Below are positions 1-5,199 of a DNA stretch of 5,199 nt, in pieces (positions within the stretch are counted from its first letter, which is position 1; the number at the start of each line of letters is the position of its first letter). The stretch lies in assembly GCA_900554395.1 (NCBI GenBank), contig USHB01000125.1, forward strand, positions 1 through 5,199. Direction: 5' to 3'. The notes under the pieces are model-generated. The model was not told the origin of the DNA and made no database searches. It saw only the letters and a program-made list of their open reading frames with translations. This stretch comes from an uncultured Phascolarctobacterium sp. Lineage in GTDB: Bacteria > Bacillota > Negativicutes > Acidaminococcales > Acidaminococcaceae. Position numbers and translations under genes: made by a program.

Positions 1-509
1 ATTTCATATTCAAGTTCGCTGTGTATTGGCTCGCTGCCATGCTCCAGTAAAATTATTTCATACAAATGCTGTGGTTCTTCCGCCAGTTCCTCATCTGCAA
101 TGCGCCAGCCGTTTTCGCACGCCCATTTGCGCAGCCCTGCGGCGCCTGCCATTGGCTGTACAATTAAAAATTTAAGTTTGGACGCAACTTCCGGGCTTTC
201 CTTTAATATTTCAATAATAGTACTGCCGCCCATACCGGCAATAACAGCGCCATCGGCTTCTCCCGGTTTTAAAACAGTAAGCCCGCTGCCCATGCGCACT
301 TCTATTTTATTTTTTAACCCATACATGCCAACATTTGTTTGCGCAGCCCTGCACGGGCCTGCGGCAATATCTGCTGCAACAGCGGCTTTAATATGTCCTT
401 TTTGCAGCAGCCACACCGGCAGATATGCGTGGTCCGTACCTATATCAGCCAGTACACAATCCTGCGGAACCAGTTTTGCCACTGCTTCCAGCCTTGCTCC
501 TATATTCAT
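1..509 (-). CDS. trmK: tRNA (adenine(22)-N(1))-methyltransferase TrmK, 3' end off window
   Basis: This cytoplasmic class I S-adenosylmethionine-dependent methyltransferase adds a methyl group to N1 of adenine 22 in tRNA. I translated it by hand from the ATG at 509. The frame stays open for 169 codons to the window edge, so about 60 C-terminal residues are missing compared with the usual 230 or so. The SAM-binding motif I is ADIGTDHAYLP at residues 21-31. A GMGG motif lies near residue 95, and an LIVQPM segment near 115 is followed by LRKWACENGW and EE..HLYEI. This order is the hallmark of the TrmK/YqfN (DUF633) family. The start is supported by GGAGG four bases upstream (518-514). In many Firmicutes trmK sits after the rpoD/sigA gene and before a Nif3-like gene. 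Here it follows an exporter operon on the same strand, so that linkage is broken upstream, and the downstream neighbour is not visible. Identification rests on motif order and recalled family sequences. Confidence 0.9.
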   Translation of the reverse strand, partial: MNIGARLEAVAKLVPQDCVLADIGTDHAYLPVWLLQKGHIKAAVAADIAAGPCRAAQTNVGMYGLKNKIEVRMGSGLTVLKPGEADGAVIAGMGGSTIIEILKESPEVASKLKFLIVQPMAGAAGLRKWACENGWRIADEELAEEPQHLYEIILLEHGSEPIHSELEYE

Positions 510-566
510 AAATCCTCCGGATATGCCATTGTTTATATAAGTAAATTATAACATACCGGAGGACCT
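510..566 (-). promoter_or_regulatory. trmK leader inverted repeat with anti-Shine-Dalgarno arm
   Basis: On the minus strand TCCTCCGG (563-556) is a perfect complement of CCGGAGGA (520-513), which contains the trmK Shine-Dalgarno sequence. Past a one-base bulge (521), TATG (555-552) pairs with CATA (525-522). Outward, two G-U pairs and one A-U pair carry the stem up to the start codon. The loop is 26 bases. In RNA made from upstream of 566 this stem would cover the trmK ribosome binding site. There is no T-run after the second arm, so it does not look like an intrinsic terminator. The pairing is seen directly; the regulatory role is inferred. Confidence 0.45.
545..553 (-). promoter_or_regulatory. 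extended -10 promoter candidate for trmK
   Basis: The minus strand reads TGTTATAAT at 553-545, a perfect extended -10 element (TGn plus TATAAT). No convincing -35 hexamer lies 17 bases upstream (568-573 reads ATAATA), which extended -10 promoters tolerate. A start at the A at 538 would give a leader of about 29 bases ending in the trmK ribosome binding site. The element lies inside the loop of the leader inverted repeat, so its transcript would lack the anti-Shine-Dalgarno arm. Confidence 0.5.
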
Positions 567-568
567 TT

Positions 569-597
569 ATTATATTTTCAGTTAAGTTTTTTCACAA
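569..597 (-). promoter_or_regulatory. second, upstream sigma-70-type promoter candidate for trmK
   Basis: On the minus strand TTGTGA (597-592, four of six matches to TTGACA) is followed after exactly 17 bases by a perfect TATAAT (574-569). The -35 lies inside the last codons of the upstream permease gene. Transcription would begin near 562, within or just before the anti-Shine-Dalgarno arm of the leader hairpin, so the exact start decides how much of that arm is in the RNA. AT-rich sequence produces such matches by chance, hence moderate confidence. Confidence 0.4.
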
Positions 598-1696
598 ATT
601 TTTTAATGCTCAATCCAAGCGTGAGCAGAATAAACATAATCAGCGCCGCTACCTGTCCCCACAAAAAGGCCAGTCCGTTGCCTTTCAAAAAAATTCCGCG
701 CAAAATTTGCAGGTAATATGTCAGCGGCAGCAAATCACCAAGCCAGTAAAAAATCTGCGGCATTGATTCCCGTGGAAAAACAAACCCCGAAAGCATAATG
801 CTTGGCAAAATAACAAAAAATGACATTTGCATTGCCTGTATCTGCGTTTGCGCATAAGTAGAAATTAAAACGCCAAACGCCAGTGATGCCACTATAAAAA
901 ACAGCGAAAGCACATACAATAAAATCAAACTTCCGCGCACAGGCACATCAAATACAAACAGCCCCGCCATCAGCGCAACCGTTATTTGCACATAGCCGAC
1001 AAAAATATATGGTATTATCTTGCCTAACATCAGTTCCCATGTTTTCAGCGGCGTTACCATAAGCTGTTCCAAAGTGCCGGTTTCACGCTCGCGTACTATT
1101 GCCATGGATGTTATCATAACCATGGTCAGCGTTAAAATTGTACCCATCAGACCCGGCACCATATAAAATGACGTTACAAAATCCTGATTGTACCAGGCGC
1201 GGACACGCACATCATATAAATTGGCAGCCGTATTATGCAGGCCGCTTCGTTCTGCCAGTGCCTGCTGGGATTTAAGCATGCCGATAGACTGCGCCGCACT
1301 TATTGCGGAACCTGCCGACTGGGAATCGGTTGCATCGACAAGAACCTGTATAGGTGTTGGCCGGTTGTGTTCCAAATTACTGTCCAAATCCGGCGGTATA
1401 ATAATGCCAACTTTGGCATCGCCGCTGTCAAGGCGGTAATTAACGCTTTCCAAACTGCCTTCCACATAAACAATATCAAAATATTCACTTGCCGTAAAAC
1501 TGTTAAGCAGTTCACGGCTTTCCTGTGTCAGCGATTGGTCAAACACCGCCGTTTTTAAATGCTTAACATCCGTATTAATGGCAAAACCAAAAATAATCAG
1601 CTGAAATACAGGCATCAGCAGCATTATTGTCAGCGATACTTTATCGCGCCGCATTTGTATAAATTCTTTTTTTAAAAGCGCCAGCAGCCTGCTCAT
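578..1696 (-). CDS. ABC-2 type permease of an export system (YbhS/YbhR-like)
   Basis: This 372-residue protein is the membrane subunit of an ABC exporter in the cytoplasmic membrane. It has the classical ABC-2 layout. A short amphipathic N-terminus (LLKKEFIQMRRDK) leads into a first membrane helix at about 21-40. A large extracytoplasmic domain follows at about 41-175, then five more helices near 177-200, 226-249, 256-279, 288-306 and 343-362. The cytoplasmic segment RERETGTLEQLMVTPL (202-217) is the conserved stretch thought to contact the ATPase. FPRESMP (307-313) and LPLTYYLQILRGIF (323-336) are also typical of the YbhS/YbhR/YhhJ group. The length is normal for the family. Its ATG overlaps the ATPase stop as ATGA, and GGTGG six bases upstream gives a usable ribosome binding site. 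No second permease gene follows, so the transporter is probably a homodimer of this subunit. The substrate cannot be read from the sequence; drug-like or toxic compounds are the usual guess. Confidence 0.92.
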   Translation of the reverse strand: MSRLLALLKKEFIQMRRDKVSLTIMLLMPVFQLIIFGFAINTDVKHLKTAVFDQSLTQESRELLNSFTASEYFDIVYVEGSLESVNYRLDSGDAKVGIIIPPDLDSNLEHNRPTPIQVLVDATDSQSAGSAISAAQSIGMLKSQQALAERSGLHNTAANLYDVRVRAWYNQDFVTSFYMVPGLMGTILTLTMVMITSMAIVRERETGTLEQLMVTPLKTWELMLGKIIPYIFVGYVQITVALMAGLFVFDVPVRGSLILLYVLSLFFIVASLAFGVLISTYAQTQIQAMQMSFFVILPSIMLSGFVFPRESMPQIFYWLGDLLPLTYYLQILRGIFLKGNGLAFLWGQVAALIMFILLTLGLSIKKFVKKLN

Positions 1697-2601
1697 AAAA
1701 TGCCACCGCCTTTCCGCTTATCAAGATAATACGAAAAAACGTCTTCCATGCTTGGCTCTATAATTTTATAAGCATAACCGGAAAGAGCGTCCATATCTTC
1801 ACGGCGCATCAATATGCGCAGTTCTCGCCCAAAAATATACGCATCAAGCACCGGTACGGCGCGCCTTATTTCTTCACGCAGTTTAATGGAATCATCACTG
1901 GCAATGCTCACCAGAACTTCCCTGATGCTTGCCTTTAATTCTTTGGGGCTGCCCTGTGCTACCATTTTGCCTGCATCAAGAAACACCATTTCATCACAAT
2001 GTTCCGCTTCTTCCATAAAATGCGTTGTTACCACCATAGTTGTGCCGCCAAGCGCCAATCCGTGGATAATTTGCCAGAAGCTGCGGCGTGAAATAGGGTC
2101 AACGGCACTTGTAGGTTCATCTAAAAACAACAGCTTAGGCTTGTGTAAAATAGCGCACGCCAACGCTAGGCGCTGTTTAAGCCCGCCGCTTAACGTTGAA
2201 CTAAGAGCATTGCGCTTATCTTCAAGCTGCATATCAGAAATCATTTCATCAATGCGTATATATTTTTCACTGCCGCGCAAGCCGTACATGCCCGCATAAA
2301 AATCAAGGTTTTCAAACACCGTTAAATCCAAATACAAACTGAACTTCTGCGACATGTAACCGATATGTTCCTTAATTTTTTCCGCCTGCGTCACTATATC
2401 ATACCCAAGCACAGTGCCGCTTCCTTCTGCGGGCTTTAACAAACCGCACAACATACGGATGCTTGTTGATTTTCCGCTGCCGTTAGAACCTAAAAATCCG
2501 TAAATCTGCCCCGGTTCCACATGAATATTTAATTTGTCAACCGCAGTAAAATTGCCGAATTTACAGGTTAAATCCCTTGTTTCTATTGCATAATCAGTCA
2601 T
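1693..2601 (-). CDS. ABC transporter ATP-binding protein (exporter, YbhF-like half)
   Basis: This 302-residue cytoplasmic ATPase powers the neighbouring ABC-2 permease. All nucleotide-binding motifs are intact: Walker A GSNGSGKST at 38-46, Q-loop glutamine 85 in GYMSQKFSLY, signature LSGGLKQRL at 137-145, Walker B LLFLDEP at 157-163, D-loop SAVD at 165-168 and switch histidine 194 in VVTTHF. A C-terminal extension of about 75 residues past the ATPase core ends in EPSMEDVFSYYL, a common ending for ATPases that partner ABC-2 permeases. E. coli YbhF has two fused ATPase domains, whereas this protein has one and should act as a homodimer. Its ATG overlaps the stop of the membrane fusion gene by four bases (ATGA), and no good Shine-Dalgarno sequence lies at the normal distance. 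Translation is therefore probably coupled to the upstream gene, and its stop likewise overlaps the permease start. Confidence 0.95.
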   Translation of the reverse strand: MTDYAIETRDLTCKFGNFTAVDKLNIHVEPGQIYGFLGSNGSGKSTSIRMLCGLLKPAEGSGTVLGYDIVTQAEKIKEHIGYMSQKFSLYLDLTVFENLDFYAGMYGLRGSEKYIRIDEMISDMQLEDKRNALSSTLSGGLKQRLALACAILHKPKLLFLDEPTSAVDPISRRSFWQIIHGLALGGTTMVVTTHFMEEAEHCDEMVFLDAGKMVAQGSPKELKASIREVLVSIASDDSIKLREEIRRAVPVLDAYIFGRELRILMRREDMDALSGYAYKIIEPSMEDVFSYYLDKRKGGGIL

Positions 2602-3572
2602 GGCAGCATAACATCCGCTACCATGCCCGGTTTAAAGATGCCCTCCTCATTTGGCAATGCTACTTTAACAGCAAATACCAAATTTGCACGCTCACGTTTT
2701 GTAATGCTCTGCCGCGGCGTATATTCTGCGCTGTCGCTGATTTCCGTAATTTCCCCTTCAAAAGTTCTATCCGGGTAAGCATCAATGCTGACACTGCATT
2801 TTTGTCCGATTTTTATGCTGCCCAAAACATCTGAAGGAATATAGACACGCACCCAGCAATCGGTTAAGTCTGCAATGGTCAGCACAGCCATACCTGCCGC
2901 CACATATTCGCCAACCTCATAATTTTTGCTGAGTACCACGCCATCCAGCGGACTGTATAACGAAGCATCCTTTAAATTTACTTCCGCCGCTGCAACTGCC
3001 GCTTCCGCACGTTTAACTTCCGCCCGCTGCGCTTCAATTTCGTCTATTCTGCTGCCAGCCAAAAGCAGCGCCTCCGCTTCACGCGCTGCCGCTAAATCAT
3101 TAGCTGCCACTAAATCATCAGCCAAAGCCTTATCATACTGCTGCCGCGCTACTGCGCCATCGGCATACAGTTTTTCATAACGCAGGCGGTCAGCATGTGC
3201 CTGTTCGTAAACAGAAAGCGCTGCCGCTGTTTTAGCTGCCGCTTCACGCAGTTCCTGCGGACGTGCGCCTTTTAATAAATCTGTAAGCTGCGACTGTGCT
3301 TTAGCATAAGCCGCCCTGTTTTCGGCAAGCTGCGCTTCCAAATCACGTGTATCAATTTGTGCTGCAAGTTCGCCCTTATTCAGCCGCTCACCTTCCTTAA
3401 CCGTGCGCACGCGCAGATAACCGCCAATGCGCGGCGCAATATCTGCTTTTGTGGCTTCTACCGTTCCGGTTAAAATTTGTTCTGCCTGCTGCTGCAAATA
3501 TAATTTGTAACCCGTTGCCGCAATTAAAAGCAGTGCAACCATTATACCTATAATAAATTTATGCTTTTTCAT
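2598..3572 (-). CDS. HlyD/YbhG-family membrane fusion protein (periplasmic adaptor)
   Basis: This 324-residue adaptor is anchored in the cytoplasmic membrane and projects outward to link an exporter to the cell exterior. A single N-terminal membrane segment at about 6-22 follows MKKHK, with no lipobox. Next comes the first half of a lipoyl-like domain (about 35-78, with GTVEATKADIAPRIGGYL). A long alanine- and charge-rich helical hairpin spans about 78-200, with its tip near LYADGAVARQQYDKA. The second lipoyl half (YSPLDGVVLSKNYEVGEYV, about 206-224) is followed by a beta-barrel domain ending KPGMVADVMLP. The motifs GARPQELREAA and AGSRIDEIEAQ, plus EYTPRQS..KRERANLVF, resemble E. coli YbhG as I recall it. 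The gene starts 14 bases inside the TetR gene and ends in an ATGA overlap with the ATPase, so all are one operon. No outer-membrane channel gene is in the window. In a monoderm host the protein would act at the cell wall instead. Confidence 0.93.
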   Translation of the reverse strand: MKKHKFIIGIMVALLLIAATGYKLYLQQQAEQILTGTVEATKADIAPRIGGYLRVRTVKEGERLNKGELAAQIDTRDLEAQLAENRAAYAKAQSQLTDLLKGARPQELREAAAKTAAALSVYEQAHADRLRYEKLYADGAVARQQYDKALADDLVAANDLAAAREAEALLLAGSRIDEIEAQRAEVKRAEAAVAAAEVNLKDASLYSPLDGVVLSKNYEVGEYVAAGMAVLTIADLTDCWVRVYIPSDVLGSIKIGQKCSVSIDAYPDRTFEGEITEISDSAEYTPRQSITKRERANLVFAVKVALPNEEGIFKPGMVADVMLP

Positions 3573-4176
3573 CTCCGTTTACCTCAATTCCCTGCAAAAA
3601 CACGCTCAGTACCTGCTGCAAATAATCTGAAGTAAATTTTTCGTCCTGCTCTATAATTCTGGTATGCAGCGGACGGCACAAAAAGTAAAAATTAATTACA
3701 GATATAAGCATCAGTAAAATTTTCTCATTGTCCAAATCATTTCTGAACATGCCTAACTGTTTACCTCGTTCAATAAGTTTTAATAATTCACCGACATTCT
3801 TTTTAAAATTGGCAACCGTTACTTTCTCAAAAATTTCTGATGGATTTAATACTTCGCGGTAAACCAATTTAACAAACGACGGCGGATACTTATAAAACAC
3901 GCCGCTTATCGTTTGTACATACATTTTTAACCCTTCGCGCGGGTCAATATCACTGCTCTGCAAGGTGCCGATAAAACCGTCAAAATTTTGCAGCAGTTCT
4001 TTAATTACCGCTTCATACAAGCCGCTTTTGCCATTGAAATAATACGAAATCATCGAGCTGTTAACACCCGCAGCAGCGGCAAGCTGTCGTATGCTGACTT
4101 TATCATAGCCGTATTCCGCAAAAAGCTCCATTGCCGCACGGATAAGTTTTTCTCTTTTGCCTGCTTCGTTATCCAT
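3559..4176 (-). CDS. TetR-family transcriptional regulator (CecR/DUF1956-like), operon repressor
   Basis: This 205-residue one-component regulator is expected to bind DNA as a dimer and to leave it when a small ligand binds. The N-terminal TetR domain is clear: REKLIRAAMELFAEYGYDKVS, then the helix-turn-helix IRQLAAAAGVNSSMISYYF at 29-47 followed by GKSGLYEAVI. The C-terminal ligand domain contains YREVLNPSE (106-114), which resembles the REQLSP stretch of E. coli CecR (YbiH); the ligand is unknown. The start at 4176 has GAGG (4187-4184) seven bases upstream. It is the first gene of the exporter operon, and its 3' end overlaps the membrane fusion gene by 14 bases. A 35-bp near-palindrome lies 14 bases before the start codon, so it most likely represses its own operon. 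The family call is firm; the exact match to CecR is weaker. Confidence 0.93.
   Translation of the reverse strand: MDNEAGKREKLIRAAMELFAEYGYDKVSIRQLAAAAGVNSSMISYYFNGKSGLYEAVIKELLQNFDGFIGTLQSSDIDPREGLKMYVQTISGVFYKYPPSFVKLVYREVLNPSEIFEKVTVANFKKNVGELLKLIERGKQLGMFRNDLDNEKILLMLISVINFYFLCRPLHTRIIEQDEKFTSDYLQQVLSVFLQGIEVNGDEKA
3573..3585 (-). promoter_or_regulatory. ribosome binding site of the membrane fusion gene, inside the TetR gene
   Basis: GAGG at 3585-3582 lies nine bases before the ATG at 3572, a workable spacing. A second purine run, GGAG (3576-3573), directly abuts the ATG and is too close to help in the usual way. Both are inside the last codons of the TetR gene. The next in-frame ATG (codon 11) would cut into the membrane anchor, so the ATG at 3572 is preferred. 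Confidence 0.6.
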
Positions 4177-4190
4177 AACATCGCCTCATT

Positions 4191-4225
4191 TAATCAATCA
4201 TTTGATTTAATCGTTTGATTGATTA
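4191..4225 (-). promoter_or_regulatory. probable double TetR operator (35-bp near-palindrome)
   Basis: Plus-strand arms TAATCAATCA (4191-4200) and TGATTGATTA (4216-4225) are perfect inverted repeats. Between them GATT (4204-4207) and AATC (4209-4212) pair around the centre base 4208. The whole can also be read as two 16-base sites 17 bases apart, 4192-4207 (AATCAA, four bases, TTGATT) and 4209-4224, in opposite orientation with 13 of 16 bases matching. This layout suits two dimers bound side by side, as in the QacR type of TetR regulation. Its place between the presumed promoter and the TetR start supports autorepression. The symmetry is seen; the binding protein is inferred. Confidence 0.75.
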
Positions 4226-4236
4226 TTTCGTCATTA

Positions 4237-4267
4237 ATTTTATAAATCCTGCCGCAAATTTTTGTAT
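4237..4267 (-). promoter_or_regulatory. possible promoter of the TetR-exporter operon
   Basis: The best -10 candidate on the minus strand is TATAAA at 4244-4239, with TAAAAT overlapping at 4242-4237. The matching -35 position (4267-4262) reads ATACAA, a poor match. A start near the G at 4232 would put the 35-bp operator at about +8 to +42, where bound repressor would block initiation or early elongation. A promoter is required somewhere between the pepT terminator and 4176, but this exact assignment is weak. Confidence 0.35.
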
Positions 4268-4285
4268 ACTTTTCTCTGCAAGTGA

Positions 4286-4338
4286 TAAATAAAAAAGCCA
4301 AAGGACATTACCGTTACAGCAACAGCCTTTGGCTTTTT
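4286..4338. terminator. bidirectional intrinsic terminator after pepT
   Basis: AAAAAGCCAAAGG (4292-4304) and CCTTTGGCTTTTT (4326-4338) form a perfect 13-bp stem with a 21-base loop. On the minus strand the stem is followed by a T-run (TTTTTTATTT), which ends the pepT transcript 14 bases past its stop codon. On the plus strand it is followed by TTTTTATTTTATT, so it could also stop transcription entering from the other side. It insulates the TetR-exporter operon from pepT. Confidence 0.9.
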
Positions 4339-4351
4339 ATTTTATTGTTTT

Positions 4352-5199
4352 TTACTTATTGTAAATTAAATCAATAAGTTCCAGCGTAAGCTGGCAGGAT
4401 TTTTCCATTGCTCCGAGCGGTAAAAACTCACAGTTGGAATGGAAGTTATGCCCGCCGGTAAAATAGTTAGGCGTTAAAATACCTTTGGTTGAAATAAACG
4501 AACCGTCGGTACCGCCACGCATGGCAAGCGTTTTCGGCTCAATGCCCAGTTTTTCCATAGCAGTATAAATGTAATCAATGCAGTATTTATTATCTTCGGT
4601 TACTGCATCGGCAATATTGCCGTAAGTATCACTCATGGTGCAGCTAACTTCTGCACGCGGACACATGGCCTGTAATTTTTCGGCATTGGCGGCAATTTCC
4701 GCTTTGCGTTCTTCGTAGCGTTTTTTGTTATGGTCGCGTATATCAAGCGTAACGGTAGCATAAGTATCGTTGCTCACAATGCTTTTTACCCAAATATAAC
4801 CTTCCGTGCCTTCGGTGCATTCCGGAGTTTGGGTACGGTCGAACATATTTACCAAGTCAACAGCAAGCAGCGTCGGGTTGATAAGTACGCCTTTCGCGCT
4901 CATCGGATGCGCCGTAACGCCTTTGATTTTTACAATGGCAGTGCCGGCATTAAAGGTTTGGTAAACGACTTCGCCCTGCTCGCAGCAATCAATAGTATAA
5001 GCAAATTTAACCGGGAATTTGCTGAAATCAATCTTTTTGGAGCCGCGCAGGCCGATTTCTTCATCCGGTACAAACGCTACATAAATGTCGCCGTGATAAC
5101 GTTTTTCTTCAACTAAAGTTTCCAATGCTACCATTATGTTGGCAATAGCGGCTTTGTTATCGGCGCCAAGCACGCTATTGCCGTCGGTAACAACAACAT
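4352..5199 (-). CDS. pepT: peptidase T (zinc tripeptidase, M20 family), N-terminus off window
   Basis: This cytoplasmic metallopeptidase removes the N-terminal residue from tripeptides in peptide nutrient use. The last 281 codons are present, and about 130 N-terminal residues, including the first zinc-binding histidine region, lie beyond the edge. The frame is open to base 5199 and the residues before the GTG at 5173 (VVVTDGNS) match the family, so that GTG is internal. Visible active-site parts are the bridging metal aspartate in LGADNKAA, the catalytic and metal glutamates in VPDEEIG, the metal aspartate in AYTIDCC, the arginine of MRGGTDGS and the metal histidine of GGHNFHSNCEF. The dimerisation domain inserted in the middle includes AHPMSAKGVLINP. 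Compared with E. coli PepT as I recall it, GADDKAG is GADNKAA and HGKHEF is HSNCEF, with the ligands themselves kept. It is followed by a strong terminator and is not co-transcribed with the exporter. Confidence 0.95.
   Translation of the reverse strand, partial: VVVTDGNSVLGADNKAAIANIMVALETLVEEKRYHGDIYVAFVPDEEIGLRGSKKIDFSKFPVKFAYTIDCCEQGEVVYQTFNAGTAIVKIKGVTAHPMSAKGVLINPTLLAVDLVNMFDRTQTPECTEGTEGYIWVKSIVSNDTYATVTLDIRDHNKKRYEERKAEIAANAEKLQAMCPRAEVSCTMSDTYGNIADAVTEDNKYCIDYIYTAMEKLGIEPKTLAMRGGTDGSFISTKGILTPNYFTGGHNFHSNCEFLPLGAMEKSCQLTLELIDLIYNK

Noticed and set aside
100..540. Plus-strand open frame of 146 codons opposite trmK
   Set aside because: It lies antisense to trmK, whose frame carries the family motifs. 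The plus-strand translation has no recognisable domain and no ribosome binding site.
510..566. Inverted repeat as an intrinsic terminator of the exporter operon
   Set aside because: There is no T-run after either arm on the minus strand, the loop is 26 bases, and the second arm is the trmK ribosome binding site.
1188..2299. Several plus-strand open frames (1188-1439, 1235-1558, 1814-2299) and a minus-strand frame at 1300-1515
   Set aside because: They are out-of-frame shadows of the ABC permease and ATPase genes and show no domain or start signal.
2577..3180. Plus-strand frames at 2577-2834 and 2926-3180
   Set aside because: Antisense to the membrane fusion gene. The serine/alanine-rich product of the second is what the complement of an alanine-rich coiled coil yields.
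3541..3546. TATAAT on the minus strand inside the membrane fusion gene
   Set aside because: It lies within the coding sequence for the membrane anchor, with no purpose evident in an otherwise overlapping operon; likely a chance match.
4191..4225. Repeated TGATT/AATCA units as a CRISPR-like or tandem repeat array
   Set aside because: Only one 35-base symmetric block without spacers; its size and position fit an operator.
3988..5116. Plus-strand frames at 3988-4218 and 4730-5116
   Set aside because: Antisense to the TetR gene and its operator, and to pepT; no motifs.
5171..5173. GTG as the start of pepT
   Set aside because: The frame is open to the window edge and the residues before it match PepT. 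Starting here would remove the N-terminal third of the enzyme.

Overview
The window is a compact, wholly minus-strand stretch of a Firmicutes-like chromosome. The evidence for Firmicutes is a TrmK-type tRNA methyltransferase (the B. subtilis YqfN family), strong GGAGG-type ribosome binding sites, an AT-leaning base composition, and an intrinsic terminator with a long T-run. The envelope exporter with a long-hairpin HlyD-family adaptor would suit a diderm Firmicute (Negativicutes), but this is an inference and not proven by the sequence.

In transcription order (right to left) there are three units. (1) At 5199-4352 is the C-terminal two thirds of pepT, a zinc tripeptidase of the M20 family. 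It ends in a perfect 13-bp hairpin that is T-rich on both sides and so can terminate in both directions. (2) At 4176-578 is a four-gene operon: a TetR-family repressor, an HlyD/YbhG-like membrane fusion protein, an ABC ATPase and an ABC-2 permease. The genes overlap by 14, 4 and 4 bp. The upstream region carries a 35-bp near-palindrome made of two TGATT/AATCA sites, the probable autoregulatory operator. The layout resembles the E. coli cecR(ybiH)-ybhG-ybhF-ybhS-ybhR locus, reduced to one single-domain ATPase and one permease. The expected job is efflux of a toxic or antibiotic-like compound, induced when the ligand releases the TetR protein. (3) At 509-1 is the N-terminal part of trmK, which methylates N1 of A22 in tRNA and runs off the window.

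The 68-bp gap before trmK is unusually dense. It holds two candidate promoters and an inverted repeat whose upstream arm is complementary to the trmK Shine-Dalgarno sequence. Read-through transcripts from the exporter operon could therefore fold to hide the trmK ribosome binding site, while transcripts from the inner extended -10 promoter could not. This and the double operator are the two most interesting non-coding signals. I saw no mobile element, CRISPR array, RNA gene or clearly novel protein system. All gaps between genes are shorter than 200 bases, and every plus-strand reading frame is a shadow of a minus-strand gene.
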